Below are positions 1-6,419 of a DNA stretch of 6,589 nucleotides, piece by piece (position 1 is the stretch's first letter; each line of letters opens with the position of its first letter). A program made the translations under genes and the position numbers. The DNA is taken from the NCBI GenBank assembly GCA_035273665.1, contig DATEOW010000112.1, positions 1 to 6,589 of the forward strand, read 5' to 3'. Below the pieces are notes generated by a model. The model did not search any database. It had not been told where the DNA came from and saw only the letters and a list, made by a program, of their open reading frames with translations. Source of the DNA: DATEEW01 sp035273665 (GTDB lineage: Bacteria; Pseudomonadota; Gammaproteobacteria; Burkholderiales; SG8-39).

Positions 1-1175
1 GACGCCGCTTCGCCGCTTTCCGCGCGCAGCATCATGAAGTCATAGCCGGCGCGCAGACGCGGGTGCTCCAGCAAGCTGAAAGGCCGGCGTCCGGATCGCT
101 GCTCCAGGCGGGGTTGCAGCGACCAAATTTCTTTCATGGTCGTGGTCAGCCGGCGTGGAATCGCAAGCTTGTCCGTTTGTTTGTCGAGTACTTCGTCCAT
201 GGCCTCGTACAAGGCGGGTGTCGCGCGCTCACCGGCCGCTTGCTTGCTCTTCCAAGCGGCCAGCACCTCGTGCCACAGCAGTGCAGCGAAGAGGAAGGCA
301 GGCGAGACCGGGCGGTCCTCGCGGATACGCTTATCGGTTTGCGCCAGCGCGAGATTGACAAATTTTTCGCCCAGCGGCTGTTCGACGATGACGTCGAGCA
401 AGGGCAGCACGCCATGATGCAGGCCTTCACCGCGCAAACGTTGCAGGCACTTGCTCGCATGGCCGGAGAGCAGCAGCTTGAGCATTTCGTCGAACACGCG
501 CGCGGCCGGAACATTGTCGAGCAGTACGGCCTGTTCCTTGATCGGCTCGCGCGTTTTCGCGTCGATTTGGAAATCCAACTTCGCGGCGAGGCGCACGGCA
601 CGCAACATTCGAACCGGATCCTCGCGATAGCGCGCGCGCGGGTCGCCGATGATGCGCAAGGTGCGTTTTTTGAGGTCGCGTACCCCATTGTGATAGTCGA
701 GCACCGTCTCTGTGGACGGGTCGTAGTACAGCGCGTTAACGGTGAAGTCGCGCCGCTCCGCATCCTGCACGCGGTTGCCATAAACATTGTCGCGAAGCAC
801 GCGGCCGTGCTCGTCGGTTTGTGCCGTGCTATCGCCCGCGCGGAAGGTAGAGACTTCGACGACCTCGTCATTGAACATGGCGTGCACGAGCTTGAATCTG
901 CGGCCAATGACGCGGGATCTGCGGATGAGCCGATGCACTTCTTCCGGATGCGCGTCGGTCGCCACATCGAAATCTTTGGGGGTGAGGCCAAGCATCAGAT
1001 CGCGAACCGCGCCGCCCACTACATAAGCGGCGAAGCCGTGCGATTGCAGAACCTCGCAGACCTTGCGCGCGCCGTAGCTCACGCTGTCGCGGTCGACACC
1101 GTGATCTTCGATGGGGAAAGTGGCCGGTTCGTCCTCGTTGAAGCGGAGAACGCGGCGGATGAATTTTTTAATCAA
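1..1175 (-). CDS. pcnB: Poly(A) polymerase I, 3' end cut by window edge
   Basis: This gene encodes the class II nucleotidyltransferase that adds 3' poly(A) tails to bacterial RNA and so promotes its decay. The frame is open for 391 codons to the left edge. It begins MIKKFIRRVLRF, a typical betaproteobacterial PcnB N-terminus. Visible motifs are VVGGAVRDL (52-60), the catalytic KDFDV (D68 and D70), VIGRRFKLVHAMF (89-101; this form separates poly(A) polymerase from CCA-adding enzymes), RRDFTVNALYY (141-151), RIIGDP (174-179) and YREDPVRMLRAVR (183-195). The later SPAFLFAALLW and RRLTTTMKEIW blocks also match the E. coli protein as I remember it. The start is TTG at 1175-1173, sharing TTGA with the stop of the ABC gene. 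No in-frame ATG lies nearby and no good Shine-Dalgarno is seen, so translation probably depends on coupling. The basic C-terminal tail usual for PcnB lies outside the window. Confidence 0.95.
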   Translation of the reverse strand, partial: MIKKFIRRVLRFNEDEPATFPIEDHGVDRDSVSYGARKVCEVLQSHGFAAYVVGGAVRDLMLGLTPKDFDVATDAHPEEVHRLIRRSRVIGRRFKLVHAMFNDEVVEVSTFRAGDSTAQTDEHGRVLRDNVYGNRVQDAERRDFTVNALYYDPSTETVLDYHNGVRDLKKRTLRIIGDPRARYREDPVRMLRAVRLAAKLDFQIDAKTREPIKEQAVLLDNVPAARVFDEMLKLLLSGHASKCLQRLRGEGLHHGVLPLLDVIVEQPLGEKFVNLALAQTDKRIREDRPVSPAFLFAALLWHEVLAAWKSKQAAGERATPALYEAMDEVLDKQTDKLAIPRRLTTTMKEIWSLQPRLEQRSGRRPFSLLEHPRLRAGYDFMMLRAESGEAA

Positions 1176-1924
1176 GCCGGAATGAAATGCATACGGTTGC
1201 CTGCGTCAGGCGTTTCCAGGCGGCAACCGTACAAGGCCTCGATATTTCGTACAGTCATTACTTCGTTCACGGGGCCGTGCAGGAAGCGGCCCGAATCATA
1301 CAACAAAAGGGCTTCGTCACAGGCCTTTGCCGCCCACAGGGGCTCATGCAAGGACATGACTACCGCGCGGCCCGCCCGCGATAGCCCCACAAAAAGTTTC
1401 ATCACCAGCGCTTGATGGCCCAGATCCAGGTGCGTCAACGGCTCGTCGAGAAGATATATCTGCGGGTCCTGCACCAGCAATTGTGCGATGCGCGCGCGTT
1501 GTCGTTCGCCGCCCGAGAGACTGCGGTAAGACTGCGCCTGATGGTCGATTAAATCCAACGCTGCGAGGGCGCGGACCGCGAGCACGCGGGCTTCTTCTCC
1601 CACCCCCGCAATCGGCGCCGCGTAGGGCAGGCGCCCGAGGCTCACATAGTCCAAAACGGAGCCCCAGTAGCTGTCTTGTTCGTCCTGCAGCAATAAGCCA
1701 ATTAGCCGTGCGCGTTCCCGCGGTGGCGGCAGCGCAATGCCGTCGAGCATAACCGCGCCGCCGTCGATTGCCCGGAGGCCGGCAAATGCGAGTAGAAGGC
1801 TGCTCTTGCCGGCGCCGTTGCGTCCGAGCAGCGCGGCGCACGTACCTTGCTTAAGCTCGAAGTCGAGCTGTTCGACGAGCGTACGACCAGGAACCTTCAG
1901 GGCGAGTTGTCGCGCGCTCAGCAT
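1172..1924 (-). CDS. ABC importer ATP-binding protein, BtuD/FecE/HmuV type
   Basis: This 250-residue cytoplasmic ATPase would power a type II importer for cobalamin, haem or ferric siderophores. All nucleotide-binding motifs are intact: Walker A GRNGAGKSS (34-42), Q-loop Q80 in LLLQDEQ, signature LSGGERQR (136-143), Walker B IYLLDEP (156-162), D-loop LTHLD (163-167) and the switch histidine H193. H193 sits in SLHEP, where this family more often has SLHD. The C-terminal part resembles BtuD proteins (HGPVNEVMTVRNIEALYG). The ATG shares one base with the stop of the permease gene upstream (TGATG), so the two are almost certainly a subunit pair. Substrate cannot be decided from the ATPase. Cobalamin is my first guess, a ferric siderophore or haem the alternative. 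No binding protein gene is adjacent. Confidence 0.93.
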   Translation of the reverse strand: MLSARQLALKVPGRTLVEQLDFELKQGTCAALLGRNGAGKSSLLLAFAGLRAIDGGAVMLDGIALPPPRERARLIGLLLQDEQDSYWGSVLDYVSLGRLPYAAPIAGVGEEARVLAVRALAALDLIDHQAQSYRSLSGGERQRARIAQLLVQDPQIYLLDEPLTHLDLGHQALVMKLFVGLSRAGRAVVMSLHEPLWAAKACDEALLLYDSGRFLHGPVNEVMTVRNIEALYGCRLETPDAGNRMHFIPA

Positions 1925-2889
1925 CAGCGCGTTCTCGCCAGCAACAGCAACAGGATCGGCACCCCCAGCAAGGCGGTCATCACGCCGACGGGGAACTCAA
2001 GCGGCGCGGCCATGCTGCGGGACGCCGTATCCGCGAGCACCAGTAGTACCCCCCCTCCAGCCGCCGATAGGGGTAAGAGCAGACGATGTTCATTGATTCC
2101 GGCAAGCCGCAACAAATGTGGGACGACCAAACCGACGAAACCAATGGCGCCAGCCAGCATCACGGCGGCGACTGTCGCTACGGTTGCCGCCGCAAAAGCG
2201 AGGAATTGTGTGCGGCGTACGGGCATTCCCAAGGAGGCGGCCTTCAATTCGCCCAAAACCATCGCATCGAGAGCGTTCGCCAAGCTTTGTGCGAGCGTGA
2301 GTACCAAAACGAAAACAATCCAGGCCGGCCAGGCATTGTCTGCGGTTGAAAGATCGCCCATCAACCAGAACAACATGCCGTGTAATTCACCGCTTGGCGC
2401 GAGAGACAAAATCAAGGCAACAAGCGCACCGCAAGCAGCGCCGATTGCCACACCGCTCAATATCACGCGATGCACTTGCCAACCGCCAGGTCCACACGAG
2501 AACAACAGTAGCGCCAGTCCGGCAGCGCTCGCGCCCAGCAAGGAGAGACCATGGGTCGCCACAGTCGACATGCCCAGTAACATGCCACTCAACGCGCCGA
2601 CTGAAGCGCCCCCGGAAACGCCCAGGAGATAAGGATCGGCCAATGGGTTACGCAGCAGCGCTTGCAGTAAAGCGCCCGCAAGTGCGAGCAGGCCCCCGCA
2701 GGCGAATGCAGCGATCGCACGGGGCAGGCGCAACTGCAAAAGAATATCGCGCATGGTGTCGGGCGCTTGGCCCTGCAGTAGTTGAGACCATTCCTGCGCT
2801 GAAAACGACACAGAGCCGAAATAAACAGCCGCAGCGAACGAGAGCGGGATAAGTAATAGGATTCCAACGGCTGGGCGCGCGGCCCTCAT
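1924..2889 (-). CDS. FecCD/BtuC-family inner-membrane permease
   Basis: This is the membrane subunit of a type II ABC importer (cobalamin or iron-chelate class). It has 321 residues from the chosen start, close to BtuC (about 326), and is hydrophobic throughout, consistent with about ten membrane helices. Family landmarks are LRLPR (53-57), RNPLADPYLLGVSGGA (80-95), the GELKAASLGMPV segment near the ATPase contact, GAIGFVGLVVPHLLRL (247-262) and the late FPVGVMTALLGVPI. I chose ATG 2889 because it forms ATGA with the HAD stop. A TTG at 2910 would add seven residues (MAHYFAP) and a 25-base overlap, which is less likely. The next gene is its ATPase. No TonB receptor, binding protein or cobalamin riboswitch is in the window. 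The name btuC is possible, but the substrate is not shown, so I leave the symbol empty. Confidence 0.93.
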   Translation of the reverse strand: MRAARPAVGILLLIPLSFAAAVYFGSVSFSAQEWSQLLQGQAPDTMRDILLQLRLPRAIAAFACGGLLALAGALLQALLRNPLADPYLLGVSGGASVGALSGMLLGMSTVATHGLSLLGASAAGLALLLFSCGPGGWQVHRVILSGVAIGAACGALVALILSLAPSGELHGMLFWLMGDLSTADNAWPAWIVFVLVLTLAQSLANALDAMVLGELKAASLGMPVRRTQFLAFAAATVATVAAVMLAGAIGFVGLVVPHLLRLAGINEHRLLLPLSAAGGGVLLVLADTASRSMAAPLEFPVGVMTALLGVPILLLLLARTR

Positions 2890-3548
2890 TGGAGCGAAAT
2901 AATGGGCCAACCACGGTCGACGGCGATACCTCGCAAAGTGTCATCCGGATCTACGGCGACAGGGTCTGTCACCCGTTCCAGCAAGGGCAAGTCGTTGAGC
3001 GAATCGCTATAGAACCAGCTTTTTTCGAAGGCCGACAATGGCGTGCCGTAATCGTTGAGCCAGGCGTTGAGCCGGGTGATTTTGCCTTCGCGGAAACTGG
3101 GGATGCCCTGAGTTCGTCCCGTGAACTTGCCATCGATCACTTCCGGTTCGGTCGCGATGAGATGCGGAATATTCAACTCGCGCGCGATGGGTGTGGTAAC
3201 GAAGGAGTTAGTCGCCGTGATGATGACGCACAGATGGTCAGCGGCCAGATGGTCCGCGACCAGCTTGCGCGCTGCGTCGGTCATCATGGGGCGGATTTTC
3301 GTCGCCATGAACTGCGCGTGCCAAGCGTCGAGCTGCGCACGTGGATATTGCGACAAGGGCCGCAATTGAAAAGCGAGGAATTCGTGGATGTTCAACGTGC
3401 CGGCCTTATACGCGGCGTAGAACGCGTCGTTGGCTTCTTCATAAACCGCGCCATCGAGTACGCCTTGCTCAATGAGAAATTGCGCCCATGCGTAGTCGCT
3501 GTCGCCGCTGAGTAAGGTGTTATCGAGATCGAAAAGACAAAGCTTCAT
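2886..3548 (-). CDS. HAD-superfamily subfamily IB hydrolase (SerB-like phosphatase)
   Basis: This 220-residue soluble HAD phosphatase uses an aspartyl-phosphate intermediate with Mg2+. Motif I is FDLDNTLL, with nucleophile D7 and acid/base D9. The cap domain follows (about 15-85). Motif II is IITATN (T111), motif III is K156 in FREGKIT, and motif IV is FYSDSLNDLPLL (D182, D186). All catalytic residues are present, so the enzyme should be active. Relatives are often labelled phosphoserine phosphatase or histidinol-phosphatase, but the true substrate of this family branch is not known to me. The start overlaps the hda stop as ATGA, with GGA four bases upstream as a short Shine-Dalgarno. Its own stop overlaps the permease start. 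A HAD-IB gene between hda and pcnB is, from memory, a conserved betaproteobacterial arrangement. The gene therefore probably belongs with its neighbours by history rather than by pathway. Confidence 0.92.
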   Translation of the reverse strand: MKLCLFDLDNTLLSGDSDYAWAQFLIEQGVLDGAVYEEANDAFYAAYKAGTLNIHEFLAFQLRPLSQYPRAQLDAWHAQFMATKIRPMMTDAARKLVADHLAADHLCVIITATNSFVTTPIARELNIPHLIATEPEVIDGKFTGRTQGIPSFREGKITRLNAWLNDYGTPLSAFEKSWFYSDSLNDLPLLERVTDPVAVDPDDTLRGIAVDRGWPIISLQ

Positions 3549-4150
3549 TTTTCCAGACTTTCCAGCGCTTGGCGTACCAGCGGCAGCGTAACAGGCCGTT
3601 TGGCGACAAGCGAATATTGATCGATGGCGTCCAATACCAACATCTGGGTGGGCATGTCACGACGCAAATGCGTGAGTACATAGTTGAGTACATCGTCGCC
3701 AAGACGTAAACCCCGCTGCTGTGCATGTGCACGCAAGGCTTCGCGCTTTTCCACGTCGGAAAGCGCGTGCAGTTGAAAAACGAGCCCGGACCCGATGCGA
3801 GTGCGCAAGTCTTCTCGTACTTTCAATTCGAGCGGCGCCGTATCGCCCGCGATCAAGATGGGAAGGCCTTGCGTGCGCGCGTCGTTGAACGCGTTGAACA
3901 AAGCGATCTGTTGTGGCGCATCGAGATGATGCACATCATCAGCGATCAAAGCGGGGAGGGCGTCGCCGGTCGCGCGCAACAAATGCGTTTTGCCGCAACC
4001 TCTTTCGCCATAGAGATAGACGACCCGCTCCATTTGCGTTTGGTTAATCAGCGCTCGCAACGCAGCGAGTGCTGTCCCGTTACGTCCGACGACGAAATTG
4101 TCCAGGCTGGGCGCAGGGGTTGCGCTCAGTGCAAGAACGAGTTGTTTCAT
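3545..4150 (-). CDS. hda: Hda, DnaA-related regulatory inactivator, with a shortened AAA+ core
   Basis: Hda binds the DNA-loaded sliding clamp and stimulates ATP hydrolysis by DnaA, blocking re-initiation of replication. The N-terminus MKQLVLAL resembles the QLxLxL clamp-binding motif of E. coli Hda. DNFVVGRN (17-24) is the usual entry to the AAA+ fold. Walker A is GERGCGKT (48-55), Walker B is LIADDVHHLD (68-77), R118 in DLRTRIG aligns with the box VII arginine, and RRDMPT (163-168) is sensor II. The protein has 201 residues, short for the family (about 220-250). Only 16 positions separate T55 from D71, against about 45 in E. coli Hda as I recall it. The second strand and helix of the core appear to be missing, without a frameshift. 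ATG 4150 was chosen because it forms ATGA with the permease stop and starts the clamp motif. The same frame is open to 4387, but that extension lies wholly inside the permease gene. Confidence 0.93.
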   Translation of the reverse strand: MKQLVLALSATPAPSLDNFVVGRNGTALAALRALINQTQMERVVYLYGERGCGKTHLLRATGDALPALIADDVHHLDAPQQIALFNAFNDARTQGLPILIAGDTAPLELKVREDLRTRIGSGLVFQLHALSDVEKREALRAHAQQRGLRLGDDVLNYVLTHLRRDMPTQMLVLDAIDQYSLVAKRPVTLPLVRQALESLEK

Positions 4151-5220
4151 TCCGCGGGTCGGTTGTAGAAGGGGCTCGCTAGATAGCGACGCCGCAGTTT
4201 TCGCAACCCTACGAGCAAAACAGCGCTGGCAGGCAGCGCGATGAGCATTCCCGTAAAGCCGAAAAGTTGGCCGAAGGCCAGGAGCGCGAAAATGACCGCT
4301 ACGGGATGCAAACCGATGGCGTTGCCGACAAGCCTTGGGGTAATAAAATTGCCTTCGATGGCTTGGCCGAGTAGGAAGACCCCCCATACCCAGAAGATCC
4401 GGGTGATCTCGTCGAACTGCATGAATGCCGACAAAGTCGCCAACACGAAACCGACGGTCGCGCCGACAAAAGGAATAAAAGTCAGTAAACCCGTGACGAC
4501 GCCGATCGGCAAAAAGAAATCCAGTCCAGTCGCCCAGAGGGCCAAGGTGTAGTACAGACTCATAACCATGAGCACCAGTACCTGGCCGTGCAGATATTGC
4601 CCGAGCGCATGATTGGCTTCGCGGAAAAACCCGACGACGTTGAGGTGCCAGCCGCGCGGAATGAGCTGATCGAAACGGGCGATGAAGCTATGCCAGTCGC
4701 GCAACAAAAAGAACATTACCACCGGCACCAGCACCAGATTGGCAACAAGCCCCAGGAGGCCCAGTCCTCCCATGCGCAAAGTGGCGAGCGCCTTGCCGGC
4801 AAGATCCTCGTTGCCCTGTAATGCGTCCGTAATGGCGGCCGTCACGCTTTCGCCGTCCAGTTGAATATCCGTGCCAAGACGAGCATTGACCCAAGGCGCG
4901 ACCGTGCGGTTCAGGCTATCGAGCCAACCCGGAACTGATTTCGCGAGCGTGATGCCTTCCCGAATAAACAAGGGCAAGATCACCAGTAAAAGAACGATGA
5001 AAATCGTCGCCACCAGGAGAATGACCAATACGACGGCGAAAGGCCGCGGCATGCGTCGCGACATCTTGTCGACGAGCGGCAGGCAGATATAGGCCAGGAC
5101 TGCCGCCATGAGAAAGGGCGCCAAAACCGGGCTGAGGTAATACAGCAGCAAGAGGAAGGCGAGGCCGACCGCAAACCACCACCATTTCTGTCTATCTTCT
5201 GCACTGCCGAGTGTGGGCAC
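4147..5220 (-). CDS. perM: AI-2E/PerM family transporter
   Basis: This 357-residue polytopic inner-membrane protein belongs to the AI-2E transporter family (PF01594). Members include E. coli PerM and TqsA and Na+(Li+)/H+ antiporters, so the cargo cannot be assigned by sequence. A paired hydrophobic segment near the N-terminus (about 14-50) is followed by another (about 60-90), a soluble stretch (about 90-150) and further membrane helices. Conserved marks are TFIPFVG (247-253), GNFITPRLVGNAIGLHPVAV (290-309) and FGFTGMLIALPASAVL (321-336). The C-terminus is basic and then short. The start is GTG 5220. An in-frame TAG lies eight codons upstream with no other start between, and AAGGA sits five bases before the GTG. 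It is the first gene of the six-gene minus-strand unit, and its stop overlaps the hda start. Genes of this family next to hda and purM are common in proteobacteria. Confidence 0.93.
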   Translation of the reverse strand: MPTLGSAEDRQKWWWFAVGLAFLLLLYYLSPVLAPFLMAAVLAYICLPLVDKMSRRMPRPFAVVLVILLVATIFIVLLLVILPLFIREGITLAKSVPGWLDSLNRTVAPWVNARLGTDIQLDGESVTAAITDALQGNEDLAGKALATLRMGGLGLLGLVANLVLVPVVMFFLLRDWHSFIARFDQLIPRGWHLNVVGFFREANHALGQYLHGQVLVLMVMSLYYTLALWATGLDFFLPIGVVTGLLTFIPFVGATVGFVLATLSAFMQFDEITRIFWVWGVFLLGQAIEGNFITPRLVGNAIGLHPVAVIFALLAFGQLFGFTGMLIALPASAVLLVGLRKLRRRYLASPFYNRPAE

Positions 5221-5225
5221 GAAAA

Positions 5226-5230
5226 TCCTT
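5226..5230 (-). promoter_or_regulatory. Ribosome binding site deciding the GTG start of perM
   Basis: AAGGA on the minus strand lies five bases upstream of the GTG at 5220-5218. Together with the in-frame TAG eight codons upstream, it fixes the GTG as the start. It is the clearest Shine-Dalgarno in the minus-strand gene chain, which fits the lead gene recruiting ribosomes and the later overlapping genes relying partly on coupling. Confidence 0.75.
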
Positions 5231-5232
5231 TT

Positions 5233-5256
5233 TGCGATGACCTACGGTGCGATGAC
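5233..5256. repeat. Perfect 9-bp direct repeat in the divergent promoter region (candidate operator)
   Basis: TGCGATGAC occurs at 5233-5241 and again at 5248-5256, separated by six bases, a 15-bp period. It lies in the 145-base gap between the divergent perM and purM starts. The second copy overlaps the position where a -35 element would fall for the TAAAAT hexamer at 5269. Direct repeats so placed can bind a transcription factor, but I do not recognise the sequence as any known operator. It could be chance or a local duplication. Confidence 0.4.
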
Positions 5257-5268
5257 GGGGAAAGCCGC

Positions 5269-5274
5269 TAAAAT
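5269..5274 (+). promoter_or_regulatory. Candidate -10 element for purM
   Basis: TAAAAT matches five of six positions of the sigma-70 -10 consensus and would give a start near 5281 with a leader of about 85 bases before purM. The best -35 at 16-base spacing is GTGCGA (5247-5252), only three of six matches, so the promoter would be weak or activator-dependent. Read on the minus strand, the same AT-rich patch gives TATTTT (5275-5270), which might serve perM, again with a poor -35. Confidence 0.35.
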
Positions 5275-5308
5275 ACGGCCCTGCATGAAACTGCGTAACT
5301 GTAACGGC

Positions 5309-5340
5309 AAGCCGGGGCACTCTCAACTTCTCCGGTTTTT
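5309..5340 (+). terminator. Hairpin plus T5 in the purM leader (possible attenuator)
   Basis: Bases 5309-5317 (AAGCCGGGG) can pair with 5330-5338 (CTCCGGTTT) as nine pairs, two of them G-U, around a 12-base loop. T5336-T5340 form a run of five, partly in the stem. The shape resembles a weak intrinsic terminator 25 bases before the purM start. It would lie inside the purM leader if transcription starts near 5281. I see no clear competing antiterminator helix and no known riboswitch class, so attenuation is only an inference. Confidence 0.35.
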
Positions 5341-5356
5341 CAACCCGTAAGCGATC

Positions 5357-5361
5357 AGAGG
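5357..5361 (+). promoter_or_regulatory. Ribosome binding site of purM
   Basis: AGAGG lies four bases before the TTG start at 5366. An in-frame TAA at 5348-5350 leaves only five codons upstream of the TTG, none a usable start, so this site supports TTG as the true start. It forms the left half of a perfect 10-bp palindrome, AGAGGCCTCT (5357-5366), which ends on the first base of the start codon. Confidence 0.6.
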
Positions 5362-5365
5362 CCTC

Positions 5366-6406
5366 TTGAGCATTCCCAATTCCCCCCTTTCTTACCGTGA
5401 CGCCGGTGTCGATATCGATGCGGGCGATGCGCTGGTCGAAGCCATCAAGCCATTCGCCAAACGAACCATGCGGCCCGAAGTGATGGGCGGCTTGGGCGGC
5501 TTCGGCGCATTGTTCGAGTTGTCGAAGAAATACAAAGAGCCGGTCCTCGTCTCCAGCACCGACGGGGTGGGTACCAAACTTCGGCTTGGCTTCATGCTCA
5601 ATCGCCATGACACCGTCGGAATCGATCTGGTGGCGATGAGTGTCAACGACGTATTGGTGCAGGGGGCGGAACCCTTGTTCTTTCTCGACTACTTTGCCTG
5701 CGGCAAACTGGAAGTGCCCATTGCTGCAGATGTGGTCAAGGGCGTCGCCTTAGGTTGCGAACAAGCCGGTTGCGCCTTGATCGGCGGCGAGACAGCCGAA
5801 ATGCCCGGCATGTATCCGGAAGGCGAATACGATCTCGCGGGCTTTTGCGTAGGCGTGGTGGAAAAGGCCGACATCATTACCGGCCAGGATATCAAAGTAG
5901 GCGATGCTGTCATCGGTCTTGCGTCGAGCGGCCCGCACTCGAACGGCTATTCGCTCGTGCGAAAGATTGTCGAACGCGCGAATCCCGATCTAAACGCCGA
6001 CTTCGACGGCCGTAGTCTGGCCGATGCGTTGCTCGCGCCGACCCGCATCTACGTAAAGCCTCTATTGGCATTGATGAAACAGGTCAAAGTCAAAGGTCTT
6101 GCCCATATCACCGGCGGCGGTATCACCGAGAATGTGCCTCGTGTGTTGCCCGAAGCCGTCTATGCGGCAATCTTCGCCGTTTCCTGGCCGCGGCCGAAAA
6201 TCTTCGACTGGTTGCAGGAACATGGTGGCGTTACCGACGCCGAGATGCACCGCGTCTTCAATTGCGGTATCGGTATGGTGCTGGTCGTAAGCCAGGATGA
6301 CGCCGAGCGCAGCATGCAGATCCTCAAGGCGCAAGGCGAGACTTGTTATCGCATCGGCTCCATCGAGCCGCGTAAAGAAGGCATCGCAGCAACAGTCGTT
6401 TACTGA
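5366..6406 (+). CDS. purM: Phosphoribosylformylglycinamidine cyclo-ligase (AIR synthetase)
   Basis: PurM catalyses the ATP-dependent ring closure of FGAM to aminoimidazole ribonucleotide, the fifth step of purine synthesis, in the cytoplasm as a dimer. The 346-residue product is complete (E. coli 345). Motifs in order are SYRDAGVDIDAGDALV (9-24), MGGLGGFGALFEL (40-52), STDGVGTKLRL (64-74), VAMSVNDVLVQGAEPLFFLD (89-108), GGETAEMPGMYPEGEYDLAG (140-159), SSGPHSNGYSLVRKI in the middle, HITGGGITENVPRV (247-260) and HRVFNCGIGM near the end. The start is TTG 5366: an in-frame TAA lies six codons upstream, no other start comes between, and the conserved block begins at residue 9. It is divergent from the perM-to-pcnB unit. 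purN, a frequent partner, does not follow. Confidence 0.98.
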   Translation: MSIPNSPLSYRDAGVDIDAGDALVEAIKPFAKRTMRPEVMGGLGGFGALFELSKKYKEPVLVSSTDGVGTKLRLGFMLNRHDTVGIDLVAMSVNDVLVQGAEPLFFLDYFACGKLEVPIAADVVKGVALGCEQAGCALIGGETAEMPGMYPEGEYDLAGFCVGVVEKADIITGQDIKVGDAVIGLASSGPHSNGYSLVRKIVERANPDLNADFDGRSLADALLAPTRIYVKPLLALMKQVKVKGLAHITGGGITENVPRVLPEAVYAAIFAVSWPRPKIFDWLQEHGGVTDAEMHRVFNCGIGMVLVVSQDDAERSMQILKAQGETCYRIGSIEPRKEGIAATVVY

Positions 6407-6419
6407 GCCGTCACTAACG

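Noticed and set aside
63..1415. A 450-codon open frame on the plus strand
   Set aside because: It lies antisense to pcnB and the end of the ABC gene, whose minus-strand frames carry full family motifs. Its predicted protein has no recognisable motif. In GC-rich DNA, long antisense frames like this are common by-products of codon bias.
2890..2910. A TTG start seven codons earlier for the permease
   Set aside because: ATG 2889 forms the same ATGA junction seen at the other boundaries. BtuC-type proteins do not need the added residues.
1924..2960. A cobalamin riboswitch before the importer pair
   Set aside because: The region upstream of the permease is coding sequence of the HAD gene with a 4-base overlap, leaving no room for a leader, and no B12-box was noticed there.
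2886..3548. The HAD gene as serB (phosphoserine phosphatase)
   Set aside because: It shares HAD-IB motifs with SerB but lacks any N-terminal ACT-type region and belongs to a branch whose substrate I cannot name.
4151..4387. An N-terminal extension of hda by 79 codons
   Set aside because: The extension is wholly within the permease gene and has no domain-like sequence. ATG 4150 gives the ATGA overlap and the clamp-binding motif directly after the start.
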